NCBI GenBank assembly: GCA_028583405.1
Contig: CM053249.1
Location: 39,027,259-39,091,258, forward strand
Direction of reading: 5' to 3'
Length of the DNA stretch: 64,000 nucleotides
Source of the DNA: Pogonophryne albipinna
Lineage: Eukaryota > Chordata > Actinopteri > Perciformes > Artedidraconidae
Shown here: piece after piece, positions 46,316 to 60,006 of the stretch
Numbering within the stretch: the first letter of the stretch is position 1
Layout: each line of letters opens with the position of its first letter
Program-made: the position numbers and the translations under genes
The notes under the pieces: generated by a model
Seen by the model: only the letters and a program-made list of their open reading frames with translations
What the model was told of the DNA's origin: nothing
The model's database searches: none

Positions 46316-46385
46316 TTGGCCTACACGGCCCTTCATACTGAGCGTACTTCATCAGTTACACCGCCGTGATTTGGTTCCTGTAGAT

Positions 46386-47562
46386 CAGTGGTCACCAACC
46401 TTTTTAAGCCCAAGATCACCGACCTCGGCCTAGGTGAAAGGCGAGATCTACCTATTGCAGAATTGAGTGAAAAAGATGGCCCAGACAGTGCTTCCAATTT
46501 GAGGCCTTTTATAGGCTAATTGCATCTGAATTACTGTTACAATGAAGGCTCCATAATCAGCTCACAGCATATAGGCAGGGGTAAAGTGCTATTTTTTATG
46601 AGTGGGGGGCAGACCTCACCTCCTCTAGGGGAGTCCTCACCTCCTCTAGGTCCTCATCTCCTCTAGGGGGGTCCGGGGGGATGCTCCCCCGGGAAGATTT
46701 GTTTTTAAATATTGAAGTTGAAAGCATCAATCTGGTGCACTTTGAGAGCAACATGAAGAGATCTATGGATACCTCTCTCAGCACCCATATGAAACACAAC
46801 TGTAAACAGATTTTCTTTTTCTTTATGGATATTTTACAATTCACTCCCCTTTCAAACTGTATTCTTGTTTTACTGCCATATAGTATTTCATACCTGTTTT
46901 TCATTTATTCTCTTATTGTTTGTATAACTATAATGATCATATGAAGGTGTGCCTCGGAAATAATCTTTTGAATAATTTGTGACAAAACCGTTCTAAACAG
47001 TCCTTTAGCTCACCTGAGCCCCTCAGTCTGACAGGGGAGGACTCTCCTCCATCTGTTGTGGAAACAGCTCCTTATGTCCGTTAGTGCAGCTAGCTAACCA
47101 GATGCTAACATCACGGTCCCCGCTAGCACCGGTCCCTCTCTCTCCCTCTCTCGATCACACTAATGCGCTATTGCCACACACACACGGAGCCGAGCTGGAA
47201 TGACACAAGCACACGTGTATTTCCATGCAACTCTCTGATTGGTCTGGTGACTTGCCTCTGTTGCATTCACTGAACACGGGAAATTGCAGTTCTGCCGTCC
47301 TCTCTTGTGTCATGATGAGGTTCACATAAAGCACGGTTAATGTATTATATTATTGAGGTGTCTCAAATATACGTCAATCAAGTGGCACCTGCTAACGGGG
47401 TGGTGGATGATAGGTTTACATCTAAAAACGTATTTTTCAAACATTATTATTTTTCTTTTCTTTTTCTTTCTTTTGTTACTTTTTTTATTAACGGTCCGCG
47501 ATCTACCTGCATCACACTCGAGATCGACTGGTCGATCGCGATCGACTGGTTGGCGACCACTG
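46386..47562. mobile_element. hAT-like element, 1,177 bp
   Basis: The left end CAGTGGTCACCAACC is inverted at the right (GGTTGGCGACCACTG) with one mismatch. Sub-terminal GATCGACTGGTCGATCGCGA words repeat near the right end. Flanking CTGTAGAT and CTAGATCC are only partly alike, so the target duplication is worn. The interior contains GGGGGGTCCGGGGGGATGCT, a phrase seen in several fish repeats. No transposase frame. Confidence 0.7.
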
Positions 47563-48179
47563 CTAGATCCATGCATCTGATGATCAAAGAGCTGTTTCCT
47601 AATTAAATGTTAATAATAAAACTAAACATGGACTTTCCATTTGAAAATCTATCCAAACTAAACTAAAGTTAATATTTCAAATAGATTCAGATGAGTTCAT
47701 TCAATGTTGGAAGCTCCAGAGTGATTAGAAATCCATAACTTCATCTGATAACATGACAATTATTATGTTGCACTGATAACATTAACTGTATAATTAGCAT
47801 TAGCGTTAGCATGACTCAGTGTTTTGCCCACTTTGGGGCAACAGAAAAAAGGTGTAGTGCATTGATATATTATCAGTTTAAAGGATTTTTGAATGTGAGA
47901 CCAGTATTCACTCTTCTTAAGAGACAAACAGCTTTAACTGCTTAATGTCCTGAGCAGCAGGATGAGAGCTGAGAGAGAACCACCACAGTAAAGTTAGATC
48001 ACATGTCATTAAAACAATGTGAATGGGCAAGGGCAACTAATATACAACCGATGTAAGTACACTAAAGATAGGAGTGATTCCGTGATCACAGACTGATTAT
48101 TAGGTCACCCGTCACTTCAGTAAAAACAACAACTTTTCTTTCTAAACTTTGTACGTTTCTGTCCATAGAGAGCTAAAGC
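47563..48179. other. No gene recognised
   Basis: AT-rich, no repeat or exon identified. Confidence 0.5.
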
Positions 48180-48525
48180 AGTAACTTGTAATTACTAACT
48201 GAGAAGTACTCAGATGTTTTTCTTGAGTAAAAGTACAAGAGTGTAGGCATACTCTGTTACAGTAAAAGTCCTGCATTCAAAATGTTACTCAAGTAAAAGT
48301 ACAAAAGTATTAGCATCAAAATATACTTAAAGTACAAAAAGTAAAAGTAGTCATTGTGCAGATTGATCCATTTCAGAATAATATATATGATATGTTTTGA
48401 TGCAAAATGATGTAGTGAAGTACAAATGTACACGATTTACCTCTGAATTGCAGTGGAGTAGAAGTTCAAATCGGATCATCAGATTGAAATACGCAAGTAA
48501 AGTACAAGTAAATGCACCGGTCCAA
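48180..48525. mobile_element. TACTT/AAGTA-rich hAT-like repeat, fourth copy
   Basis: GAGTAAAAGTACAAGAGTGT, AGTAAAAGTCCTGCATTCAA and AAGTACAAAAGTATTAGCAT mark the family. Ends not resolved. Confidence 0.5.
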
Positions 48526-49405
48526 CCCTTTAGTAACTCTACTAAATATCTGTATCTGCTGTAGTAATATAATGGCCGCTCTCCTTTAGAAACAGCAGCA
48601 TTGCGGCCCTGAAAGCCTTCGTCAGTGAGCAGTAACCCCAGCAGACCCCATACCAGGCGTCCTCTCTGGAGTAGTCATTACCAGCTCTCTGAGAGGGGCT
48701 CCATCAATGGAAGGAGGGAGGGAGAGGTTTTCAAACACGCTGGAAGGGCTGCACACAGAATAAACGATCATATGAGACTGGGTTCAAAACTGGAAAATAA
48801 CACATCCTATATGGATGAATAAAGTGATGTTACATGTAGCAATCACAGGGAAAACTATAATAAACCCAGATCTTCCAGTTCATTTTCTTTCATCAGTGCT
48901 ATGAAAGCCATAGAGTTGGCAGCAGTTATGTGGATCAGTGTCCTCTCTCTGTCTGCACCCTGTGACCCACTTCCTGTGAATCCTCCTGCTGCTGTACACA
49001 CCCTGAGCAAACCAAACATCCCACCATGAGCACACACTCCTCTCATCTCAAACCTCTAATCGGGCCAAGTGAACACAGAGGCATGACAGCAGTGTGCTCT
49101 GGCTGAAAGCGACCCAGAGGGGAATACTGAGTGAAAACATGCAGCTGACTGAAGTGTGTCTGAAAGGAGACACACAACAGAGAGCTGTGGGGAAAACACA
49201 CAATCAAAGTGTTGCACTGAGGTCCACTGTTCCCCCTGAGAGCAGTGCTGTCCAAACATACACAGGCAGACAGTGTTAACATGGTAAAGGCAGTATAAAT
49301 ATTAGGGTGTGTGGTTTTCAGAGTCAGCCATATAAACTATGTATTGTTAAACCTTAATCACAGCTTAACTTGAAGTTATTTTAGACCTGATCCTACTAAC
49401 AAGCA
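48526..49405. other. No gene recognised
   Basis: A few short open frames on both strands without motifs. Confidence 0.45.
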
Positions 49406-50047
49406 GTGGTGGAAGAAGTATTCAGATGCTTTACTTGAGTAAAAGTAACAATACATCTTTGTCAAAATACTTCATTAGAAGTAAAAGTTCTGCATTCAAA
49501 ATCTTACTTAAAGATCCCCTATTATGCAAAATGCACTTTTTAATGTATGGTATATATATTATAAATGTCTCCCCTGTGTGTTCAGAGAATCAGAAAGTAT
49601 GTGAAGCCACACAAAAAAAAGGACGAGTTGAAAGATACGTAACATTCAAATTTGATGTCATTTGTGGGTTCTACCACATTAGCAACAAACCAACTACGGC
49701 AAAATGTACTCAAAGTATAAAAAGTACTCATTGTGCAGAAAAATAGTATTTTTCGCATCACTTTTTCTGTTGTCGACAAACAGACTCCTAATTGACTTTT
49801 TGAAAAATATTTAAGTAATCTGACTCTTTGGTGATTTAAAGAGTTGGCTAATAGTTTAATTTTCAGAGATGCATTTTGCTAAAGGTAGCTAAAGCTGAAA
49901 TGTAGTGGAGTAAAATGACATTATTTCCCTTTTAAATGTAGTGGAGTAGAAGTATAAAGTAGCATACAATGGAAATACTCAAGTAAAGTACCTCAAAATT
50001 GTACTTAAGTGCAGTACTTGAGTGAATGTCCTTAGTTACTTCCCTCC
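49406..50047. mobile_element. TACTT/AAGTA-rich hAT-like repeat, fifth copy
   Basis: Starts CAGTGGTGGAAGAAGTATTC and ends near AGTTACTTCCCTCCTG, a loose inversion of the start. A segment beginning TTAAAGATCCCCTATTATGC at 49,512 marks a secondary TTAA-type insertion inside it. Its right edge is not clear. Confidence 0.55.
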
Positions 50048-50099
50048 TGAAGTATTAAAATAAAGTGTTATAGCAGAAAGTTTAATACAGCGTATTTCT

Positions 50100-51620
<1,521 letters not shown>

Positions 51621-52349
51621 GGACGGCGCGGAGCAGAGGTGAACCTTCCACCACCGCCATTGGGTGGTGCTCCAACACTCCTCTGCTAACAAGTATTGTG
51701 TGTATACCAAAGCCTAATGTATATCCTCTCTCCACTGATGCCACACTGAGGAACTACATGTTCCTTCATCACCATGACTTTTGAACCCTCCCACCGTAAA
51801 GCCAAAGCTGGGATCCAAATGGAACCGTGGTTTGGTTTATTTCTAGTGTGAAACAGTTGGGATAGTGTGAATACATTTTTTTGGACACATTACTGGATGT
51901 TCTGGCAGGAATAGACATGTTATAAAAGTTGCTCAGCTCCTTTAAGGAATGTCTCAGTGTGTTTTCTGATGTGTGAGACAGAGAGGATTTCAACCGCTGT
52001 CTGGAAGCTGAAGTAAGAACAGTCTGGAAGCTGAAGTAAGAACAGTCAGGACTGAAAGAAGGAAAAGTGTTTATTAAAGGCCATAGGCATCATATTCCTT
52101 TAACAATAACAACAAATCCATATTAGCATCGAAGCTCAGCCAATGAGCTCTGCAGTCAGGAATGTAAGGTTTCATTCCCAATAGTAACACACTAATACAT
52201 GGAAATCTTGTATACATCATCTCTCATATGACTCCAGTTTAATAATAGATTGTATTGTACACTGTAAAAACAGTTCCGATGGTGAAGTCAACAAAACTCA
52301 ATTTATTTATGTAATTTACATGCATTTTTTCAATGTGCGTTTAAATAAG
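51621..52349. other. No gene recognised
   Basis: Contains a short tandem duplication ACAGTCTGGAAGCTGAAGTA at about 52,000-52,045. Otherwise nothing. Confidence 0.45.
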
Positions 52350-52354
52350 TAACA

Positions 52355-52648
52355 CTTAAAGGTGGGGTAGGTAAGTTTGAGAAACCGGCTCGAGATACAC
52401 TTTTAGTTATATTCCATGGAATGCTATTAACATCCCGATAGCAATGAATATCTTAAGTGCTTTGACAAAAAATCCATAAAAAAATGTCATCTGTGGAAGC
52501 CGTAGTACTGTAAAAAGCACGACCACTCATTTGAGCCGGCCCGGCTAAAATAACTGGATGGCCTACCTGCCTGTCAGCCTTCCATCTGTGCACAAACTTA
52601 TCTCGTGCCCTCATTGGTCATGTGCGCGTTCGTGTGTGTTGGAGGAGT
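52355..52648. repeat. Dispersed repeat fragment, AGGTGGGGTAGGTAAG type
   Basis: Begins AAAGGTGGGGTAGGTAAGTT, GAGAAACCGGCTCGAGATAC, a pattern common in fish genomes. Its end, with ATCTGTGCACAAACTTATCT then CGTGCCC, recurs inverted at about 41,060-41,125. It is cut off at 52,648 by the palindromic element. Confidence 0.5.
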
Positions 52649-53172
52649 ATGGGCATAGATATGTCTCATAATTATTTGTGTGAACATAAAAATAATTTGT
52701 GTATAAATATGTGATTTGGAAATGTAAAACACCATCCACAAATGCATTTAAAAGATTTGCAAACTCACAAATAAATGTGCAAGTGTAAAACGGATCTGCA
52801 AATACGCTAAATATTTTCACAAATAAAAAAAAGATCTGTGATTATCTCTTTAACATTGACAACTTTCGATCAGGCATTTGTGAATCCATTTTGTATTTGT
52901 CGACCAAAAATGCGCTTGCGGATCTCAAATCTCTGCTCGTGGATCTCACATTTCTGCTTGTGGATCGTCTTTTTACACACACGGAATTTTGAGACATATT
53001 TTCCGCCGGTCTCGGCTAAAATCTTCTCGTGTCACTCGGTGATTTTCGGAAACCACGTGATGGCCTGCTGATGATGACATTTCCGCATGATTTCAAAGTA
53101 AGAGCATGATGGTTTGTTTAATGCTCTGTTTTTTTTTTAATAATGAACAGCGGAACGTTAGATGCATTCTTT

Positions 53173-53222
<50 letters not shown>

Positions 53223-54641
53223 ATTATAGTGATACAGTTAGTTTGTGTTAGTTTATTGGATCAATATAGCATATATCGAGCACTTTCGTTGATGTTGAAG
53301 TACAGGCTATACGCCACTTTAGGGTCCCGGGGGGAGCAACTGGCAGCGAAGCAGCCCAGATAAAACTCTTTCTTCATTGTTTGTTGTGTATTCAGTCAAG
53401 CGGGTCAAAGTTACAATGTAAAATTGTAAGTACAATGTAAAGTCCTGTACTCTGCAGGTGCCGGTAAAGAGCAATACAATGACAAAACCTTTCCAAACAA
53501 AACAACTAGTAGGTAGGTAGGCAAGCAGGTATAGGTAGGTAGGCAGACAGGCAGACAGACAGATAGACAGACAGATAGATAGACAGGTCGATAGATGGAT
53601 AGGTAGATAGACAGATAGATAGACAGACAGATAGATAGATGGATATCATATATACTTCATTCATCCCAAATTGTGAAATGTGTGGAAACAAGTATAAACA
53701 CAATAACATTAAATACAAATGAAAGCAATAGACAGGAATATATGCATATATAGTAGAAAGGACACGATGAATATTATAACATTTAATGTAACCTTACTAT
53801 GGCTGACCTAAATACGGTGCTTTTCTACAGATTACTTTATTACTGCACTGGTAAAGTAAAATTAGGCCGATTAATAAGATGTGAAGTGCTTTGTAATTTT
53901 GACCCGCTTGACTGAATACACAACAAACAATGAAGAAAGAGTTTTATCTGGGCTGCTTCGCTGCCAGCTGCTCCCCCTGGAACGGAAAATGGCGTATAGC
54001 CTGTACTTCAACATCAACGAAAGTGCTCATATATGCTATATTGATCCAATAAACTAACACAAACTAACTGTATCACTATAACATGATGATGATGATGATG
54101 ATGATGATGATGGTGATAAAGAATGCATCTAACGTTCCGCTGTTCATTATAATAAAAAAACAGAGCATTAAACAAACCATCATGCTCTTACTTTGAAATC
54201 ATGCGGAAATGTCGTCATCAGCAGGCCATCACGTGGTTTCCGGAAATCACCGAGCGACACGAGTAGATTTTAGCCAGGACCGACGGAAAATATGTCTCAA
54301 AATTCCGTGTGTGTAAAAAGACGATCCACAAGCAGAAATGTGAGATCCACGAGCAGAGATTTGAGATCCGCAAGCGCATTTTTGGTCGGCAAATACAAAA
54401 TGGATTCACAAATGCCTGATCGAAAGTTGTCAATGTTAAAGAGATAATCACAGATCTTTTTTTTATTTGTGAAAATATTTAGCGTATTTGTAGATCCGTT
54501 TTACACTTGCACATTTATTTGTGAGTTTGCAAATCTTTTAAATGCATTTGTGGATGGTGTTTTACATTTCCAAATCACATATTTACACACAAATAATTTT
54601 TATGTTCACACAAATAATTATGAGACATATCTATGCCCATA
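52649..54641. mobile_element. 2-kb palindromic fold-back element
   Basis: 52,649-53,416 and 53,891-54,641 are inverted copies of each other over about 750 bp with few substitutions, leaving a 474-bp spacer. The outer ends read TATGGGCATAGATATGTCTC. Each arm contains a CAT/GAT trinucleotide run (about 16 units at 53,173-53,222, about 12 at 54,083-54,119). The arms have diverged mostly in that run. The 77-codon frame present in both arms is an arm artefact. No transposase; superfamily unknown. Confidence 0.85.
53508..53645. repeat. Tetranucleotide array (TAGG/ACAG/ATAG)
   Basis: Mixed GTAG, GCAG, ACAG and ATAG tetranucleotides in the loop of the palindrome. Confidence 0.85.
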
Positions 54642-54689
54642 GTGTTGGGCAAAGTTTGCATCAAGTGCTTACTGTGGAGAATTGAAGAT

Positions 54690-55720
54690 TATATCACCTG
54701 ATATATAAGAAGTGTGTTACGTTTGAATGGCAGAGAGTCTTGTTGCAATTCCCAGATATTGAAGGAGGCCCCTTGAGTTTCTCTGTTAATTATCAATAGT
54801 CTGGGCAAATAACAGGGGAAGCCAAAGGGGGATTTTCCTCAGATTTAATGCAGTTACATTCTTGTAGTTAATGATGCATGTCCTGCAGACCCAGAAAAAG
54901 CCTTGAGAATTGAGTCACACAGTTAAGAGAGACAATAGTCCTTCTGAATTATCAATAAATGTATTCAGTCCAGTAAAGCAGACTCCGAGGTGAAGGGAAG
55001 TTCACAGAAGCCCTTAGGCTACAAGAACAATCAACTTCTGTTAATGATAAAGATGTGTGTGCGTTAAAGATGTTTGGGGAAGAAGTGTGTCTATTGCAGC
55101 AGCTAGATGGGATTACTCCTCAAAACGATACCTGTACTTGTGTTTTATTGACTTCTCTGTTTGATTCTTTCATGAAGTGGGGACTAAATTGCCACAACAT
55201 TGTGAAGAAGTTGGCTTAAATGTGCTTCAATTACTCTGTGTGAAATAAGGAGGAGGTTTGCAAGACAGGAGACTAGAAATGATGGGGGAGGGGAGCAGAG
55301 AGGGAAGTCTGAAGGATGTGTGTGTGTGAAAGCTGCAGAAATACGAGAGAGCGAATACCAGATGTGTTTGTTTTGCTTCAAACTAAGGGACTCTTGTTTC
55401 CGGATCATCTCGGCTGGCGCGCGCTGATACGCTACGAAAGCCCATCGTTTGTATATGGGCCAATAGATGACCTGTATGGGAGGACCATCCACATAGCTCC
55501 TCCCATTGTTCTTACAATATCTCCTGTTGAGTCCTTGTGTCCGGTCTCTTTTCCTCCTGCCGTCAAGACTGATGATGTTCTCCCGGCATTAGGACCAGGG
55601 CAGGGGTGGGCCTACCCCTTTGAAAGTGTATTGTATTCTTTCCTTTTATCATTAAAACAGATTATTGTTTAACCCCTATCCTGGTTGTTTTGAATTTTCC
55701 TTCTTTTAAAACAAACTCAT
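54690..55720 (+). repeat. LTR-like repeat, copy B
   Basis: Directly repeats copy A with moderate divergence, ending in ATTAAAACAGATTATTGTTT then AACCCCTATCC. It has an extra segment (about 54,790-54,880) that copy A lacks and lacks the (CA)n. The frame at 55,316-55,672 shows no motifs. Confidence 0.4.
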
Positions 55721-56540
55721 ATAGGATCGACAGAGATATCTGCTCCTACATTACCGACGCGATTCTGTTAAAAGTGGTTAAGTTAAGAGTACGTATTAAG
55801 AATCAACTCCGCAAACTGTTCCCCTGTGCCGCTGTAAACATAGGCCGGGCTCCGTGATGCGGCCGCAGGGCTCAGAGGCTCTCCTGCCGAGCATGTTGTG
55901 CGGTAAAATACCTCTGCTAAAACTATTCCCTACTATAACCCAGCGGTTATGTAAGAGTAAGTAACTAATGCGCCTATTTGATATTAATTCCTCTGTATGT
56001 ATTTCACCGTTTGTTTTACTGTGAGCTATTCATTATATTTCTACAATCTAGATGTGTACCCAATTTAAACTCATAGTCTGCAGTTACAGCATCGAGTTGT
56101 TATTATACAATATGAAGTGCAAACTATATTTGTCATGCTTATGCAACGCTATCATGAACGCGATAGATGCAAATCCATGTTTGAATCTGCAGGAGAGTTT
56201 ACGTTAGCTCTCAGTAGCCAGTGACGGAAGTGCCATTGACTTCGGTTAAGGTGCATTCAGGCGCAATTCAGTAAAAGTGTGTATTGGGCGAAGATGCATT
56301 TATAACGTCAGCTGGATGTGTTCAATGTAGTGAAATGCAGTCTTTAGCGAGAAATATCAATAAATACAGTTGTATTAAGGAGATGTTTTACTACAACATA
56401 AAGGAGATATTAGACAGTATGCAAACGAGATAAAGGAATGTATAATTAGGATCCGCTTTGTAGAGAATCATGGAATTGTACTGGTATCTAACAATACCAA
56501 CAATACCATCCTTAATAAATGCCATCCTTATAAATGTATA
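55721..56540. other. No gene recognised
   Basis: Mildly CG-rich around 55,800-55,910, otherwise AT-rich. A first exon for the candidate gene at 56,938 could lie here, but I cannot point to it. Confidence 0.4.
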
Positions 56541-56785
56541 CAGGGCCGTCCCTCCCTACAGCCAGATCACGTAGACTGCGTGGGGCCTCATCTTGCGTAG
56601 GGAGCCTCAACTGAGCCGCAAATGCGGCGCACCTATGCGCTTATGTGGCGCAATTAGTGTGGCGCAGCACGGTTTCGCCGCTGCGAGGCTCCACTAGCAA
56701 CGTCCCGTCCCGTCGACGCTCGCGAAACAGAGGGCCTCATCATATCATTTTGCGTGGGGCCTCAAGTTGGCCAGGGACGGCCCGG
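56541..56785. mobile_element. hAT-type MITE, 245 bp
   Basis: Left end CAGGGCCGTCCCT is inverted at the right (AGGGACGGCCCGG) with one change. The interior is CG-rich (GCGTGGGGCCTCA occurs near both ends). The flanks are TATA-rich, so the target duplication is ambiguous. Confidence 0.7.
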
Positions 56786-56937
56786 TGTATATAAATACAA
56801 TACCGTTTTAAATGATACTTGTGTTTTAATTATGTTTGATTCCATTAATTGAATTAAAGATGTTTTAATGAATTCTACTGAAATGATTGTTACATTGTCA
56901 TCATATAACTATTTTGTTCTTTTATTTGCCTCACCAG

Positions 56938-57001
56938 AAAACAGTCACCCCTCCTCTTGAAGACATTTTGCCTCCTGCTATGGACTTCAGGTTCACATCA
57001 G
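56938..57001 (+). other. Candidate exon, 64 bp
   Basis: A good acceptor (TTTATTTGCCTCACCAG) is followed by an open 64-bp stretch and a good donor (TCAGGTAAGC). One frame reads KTVTPPLEDILPPAMDFRFT then S. Joined to an acceptor at 60,371 it would continue GNSRGRSATGS and stop. I do not recognise the product. Splice-like signals occur by chance at this scale, so this is a lead, not a call. Confidence 0.3.
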
Positions 57002-57443
57002 GTAAGCCCTTGAGTGTGTCAGACTAAAGTTAATTAATTAAAGAGGTTAATTCAAGACGTGTTATGTTTATATTCTAATATAATGAGCATCAGGTAAACA
57101 TACCCATTTATATTTTTTGAATCACAGATGGGATGGAGATGTAAACTATGCAGCACTATAGTGTCACCACTCAAAGTGATATTTAAAAACATTATCGACT
57201 CCATCATGGAACCTTTGGACAGAAACGTGCCTTGCCCTGCATTCATGTAGACTGGCCTACGCTCTCACTTATCATGACTATGTGGTCCATTTTCTTGCAA
57301 ACCAGCCTTTTATTTTGTTGATGGCTTAAACCCCTTGTAATGCATGTGAATAGCACCTCTGTTACCGTCTGTTAACAGCTAATGTAAACTGGCTCGTTAT
57401 GATTTCAAGACGGATTTTATTTTTGTTGTTGAGCAAAACACAT
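57002..57443. other. Putative intron, nothing recognised
   Basis: AT-rich sequence without features. Confidence 0.35.
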
Positions 57444-57728
57444 GGGCCCTTTCTCATTTCATCAAATCCCCCTCCTCGACTCCTCGACTCCTCGGTCCTC
57501 CGGTAGTGACCCGGAAATGAATTTCAGCGCGCCATGTTGAAGGACATCTCATTTCTCTAAATGCACTTCGAGGACCGAGCATCGAGCATCGAGGAGGCTC
57601 TCTGGAGGAGCTCTAACCGAGGATACACTGATGGGTCCTCCACGGCAGAGTCCTGCATCGGGTCGGGTACCCGATCGGGTCGCGGGTATTGCAGAATGAA
57701 TATATTAAAATAATAATAATTTAGTTTA

Positions 57729-57977
57729 ATGTTTAAATCCTCAGACCTCTCCCCCGCGGGACCGCGCATAATCATAACCTCTGCAGCGCATCAATCTGCT
57801 GCTGTGCGCGCCACATTCGAAATGGCTGAGGTGAAGCTCTCTAGCGGAGAATACAGCATTTTCAATAACACTTCCTCAAGAGCGAAATCCAACCTCTGGG
57901 AGGCTTTTGGTGTCATCCTAGATGGAGAAAATAACCAACATCCCACACTTTTTGAGACAAATATGCAACTGCGTGTG
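57729..57977 (+). pseudogene. hAT transposase N-terminus, cut by insertion
   Basis: The frame continues to 58,160 but only the part before 57,978 belongs to the hAT. It includes SSRAKSNLWEAFGVILDGEN, which resembles the aromatic start of a BED zinc finger (W..F). The Cys pair that should follow is missing because the TTAA element interrupts it. It cannot make a transposase. Confidence 0.55.
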
Positions 57978-59175
57978 TTAAGGCGAGACACGGCAGGCAA
58001 AAACATCGTTTTTCAAGTACTGGTCAATTTTGAGATTTTGTGCTATTTTGATTCTATAACATGTTTTCTTTCAGGCTTTTGGAAGGAAAACGTACAAAAT
58101 ACACATTTAAGTGTTTATTTTACTATAGTTTGTCTATTTGCGTCTGTAGATTTCTCCTAAATTCACCAAAAGTTAGCATTCTAACGTAACATAAAGTACC
58201 GCGACCGCTGTGTGCACCATGTCAACAGAGATATCGCTGGAAAGCTGTGTCTCTCCTGCACAATCTCATCGGATCCAAATATGGTCATTTCCTTTGTATC
58301 AGCAACCAATCGTGAAAGCACAAAGGGGTCTTAAACCAAGAAACGAAATCTGATTGGCTGGTGTCAATTTCTGACAACGTGATTCGTTCAGATGCGTCAC
58401 GTGGTGTGCTAAAACACTTCCTGGTTAGCTTTCCGCTAGAAATTGAAATCTCAAAATGACAAAAGAACGGCGAAAAAAACGTTCACAGAGAAGACGACAA
58501 CAATTGTCACTTGCACGAAGCAAGGTTATCCAAAAAACAAATGACCCCGAACATGAAATACCTTCACGGAGTGCGTCGATGTGCAAGCTATCATCCAAAG
58601 AACAGGAGGGTTTAGCTCGCGCCTCACTGCAATCTTTAAAGGTCGTTTTCTCAAAATGAGTTTTTTCTCCTACTCTGAGTTCGAAATTTCAACTTCAGTA
58701 GCACGTAGAGACACCAAACCTTCCAGTTATATTCCTATCAATATTATGAAGGCTTTTACAGAAGGGTTTGTTCATATATCATTCATAGCCTGAATTATAC
58801 AACATTGTATACCTAAAAACATGGCGAAAATTGATATTTTAGGGCTGTTGACAGTATTTTCTGATTTATGGAGTGATAAAAAGAGATATCCAATATCCCT
58901 TCAGTAAAAGCCTTAGATACTAATATGACTACAAAATGAAACAAGAATTTTGAACCTGGCTTTATCCAAAGTTCAGATTTCGATTCCTGAAATGTGTTAA
59001 AATATGTGCATATTTAATGAGATAATGGATAATTTGCATATTTAAACATGCTATTTCAGAAAACTTGTAATACAAAAGACAATTGCCTTATTGTAAGTAA
59101 TTAACTAGAGAAATTTCTAGCTGATACCTTTAAGTTAAAAAAATTACCCTATTCACCTGGGGTGTCTCGCCTTAA
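57978..59175. mobile_element. Innermost element with TTAA duplication, 1,190 bp
   Basis: TTAA at 57,978-57,981 and 59,172-59,175 brackets an element whose ends are GGCGAGACAC and its exact inverse. TTAA with GG-starting ends is more Kolobok-like than piggyBac-like. A Lys/Arg-rich open frame lies inside (58,456-58,659). Confidence 0.85.
58456..58659 (+). CDS. Basic 67-residue open frame in TTAA element
   Basis: Starts MTKERRKKRSQRRRQQLSLA and is strongly basic for 30 residues, then polar. It may be the N-terminal stub of the element's transposase. I recognise no domain. It could equally be chance in a purine-rich stretch. Confidence 0.25.
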   Translation: MTKERRKKRSQRRRQQLSLARSKVIQKTNDPEHEIPSRSASMCKLSSKEQEGLARASLQSLKVVFSK

Positions 59176-59939
59176 TAAAGTTTTCACTGCTCATATATAT
59201 GCGGGTTCGGGTCGGGTTGCGGATCTTGTGCCGACGGGTCGGGTCGGGGTCGGGGAACTAATTGGCAATATCTGCGGATAGCGGGGCGGGGTCGGTATTG
59301 CACGTCGCGGGTGCGGGGCGGGAGCGGGTCTTGAAAATCAGACCCGTGCAGGACTCTGCTCCACGGTCCTCCACGGCTCCTTCGTGGATGCATTTCTGGC
59401 AACAGAGATGTTTCAAAGAGTCGTGACGCACGGCCGGACTTATCTCAGCCAATGACAGCTCTGCATGCATCCCCTGGATATTATTTTATTAACTGCTTTC
59501 ATCGCGACGCGATGTTTCCAGAGAGAACAGCTGTGAGGTCCATGCAGAAAGCAGAGCAGTGTGTATAATATATATCACTCAGTAGAACAGGCCTACTCTC
59601 TATATTTGCTGTAGTTTAGTAGATATCTACAAACAAAGAGTCGATATTTTTCTAAAACCATTTAGTGCTTCACATAATAAAATACACAACGGCTGTAGCC
59701 TGTTTTAGGAGCTGTATGTGCGTGTGTGTGGTGTAGGTGTGTGTGGTACAGTGTGTGCGTAGATGCAGCGGACAGACAGGTCTCAGTTGGTTTGGTGTCC
59801 TCTGCTTACTTTTAATACTTGTAAATAAAACTTTTGGCCCGTAATTTATTTTCCTCATTGTAGCGACCAGAGAGGGGGGGGGGATATATCCAGTCTCTGA
59901 TAGTGTTACATTATTATGAGAGTGCTCTGTTTGATTCTG

Positions 59940-60006
59940 AAATTGTATATATATGTATATAAATGTATATATACATATATATATGTGTGTATGTGTGTGT
60001 GTGTGT
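59940..60006. repeat. Mixed (TA)n(TG)n microsatellite
   Basis: TATATATGTATATAAATGTA followed by TATACATATATATATGTG and GTGTGT, within the outer element. Confidence 0.8.

Larger units (their letters stand above)
30514..46331. mobile_element. Outermost element with minisatellite-bearing inverted ends, carrying nested insertions
   Basis: The left end (30,514 on, GGGCCGTGTAGGCCAACATT) is matched in inverted form by the right end (ending 46,331). After about 35 bp of terminal identity, both arms continue into the same minisatellite in opposite orientation (30,541-31,030 and 46,040-46,315). The interior holds a hAT insertion (31,613-45,631) that carries all the other elements. Without that insertion the outer element would be about 1.8 kb. 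No clear target duplication was found, and no transposase, so it is unclassified. Confidence 0.65.
57638..59366. mobile_element. hAT element, 1,713 bp, inside the outer element
   Basis: Element 57,646-59,358 has ends CAGAGTCCTGCA and its inverse, with a perfect 8-bp duplication CTCCACGG (57,638-57,645 and 59,359-59,366). Sub-terminal regions are full of CGGGTCGGG words. It carries a transposase fragment and is itself interrupted at 57,982-59,171. Confidence 0.92.

Noticed and set aside
53106..53363. Poly-His frame
   Set aside because: Product of the CAT run in the palindrome arm.
55316..55672. 118-residue plus-strand frame in LTR-like copy B
   Set aside because: No counterpart in copy A and no recognisable motif.
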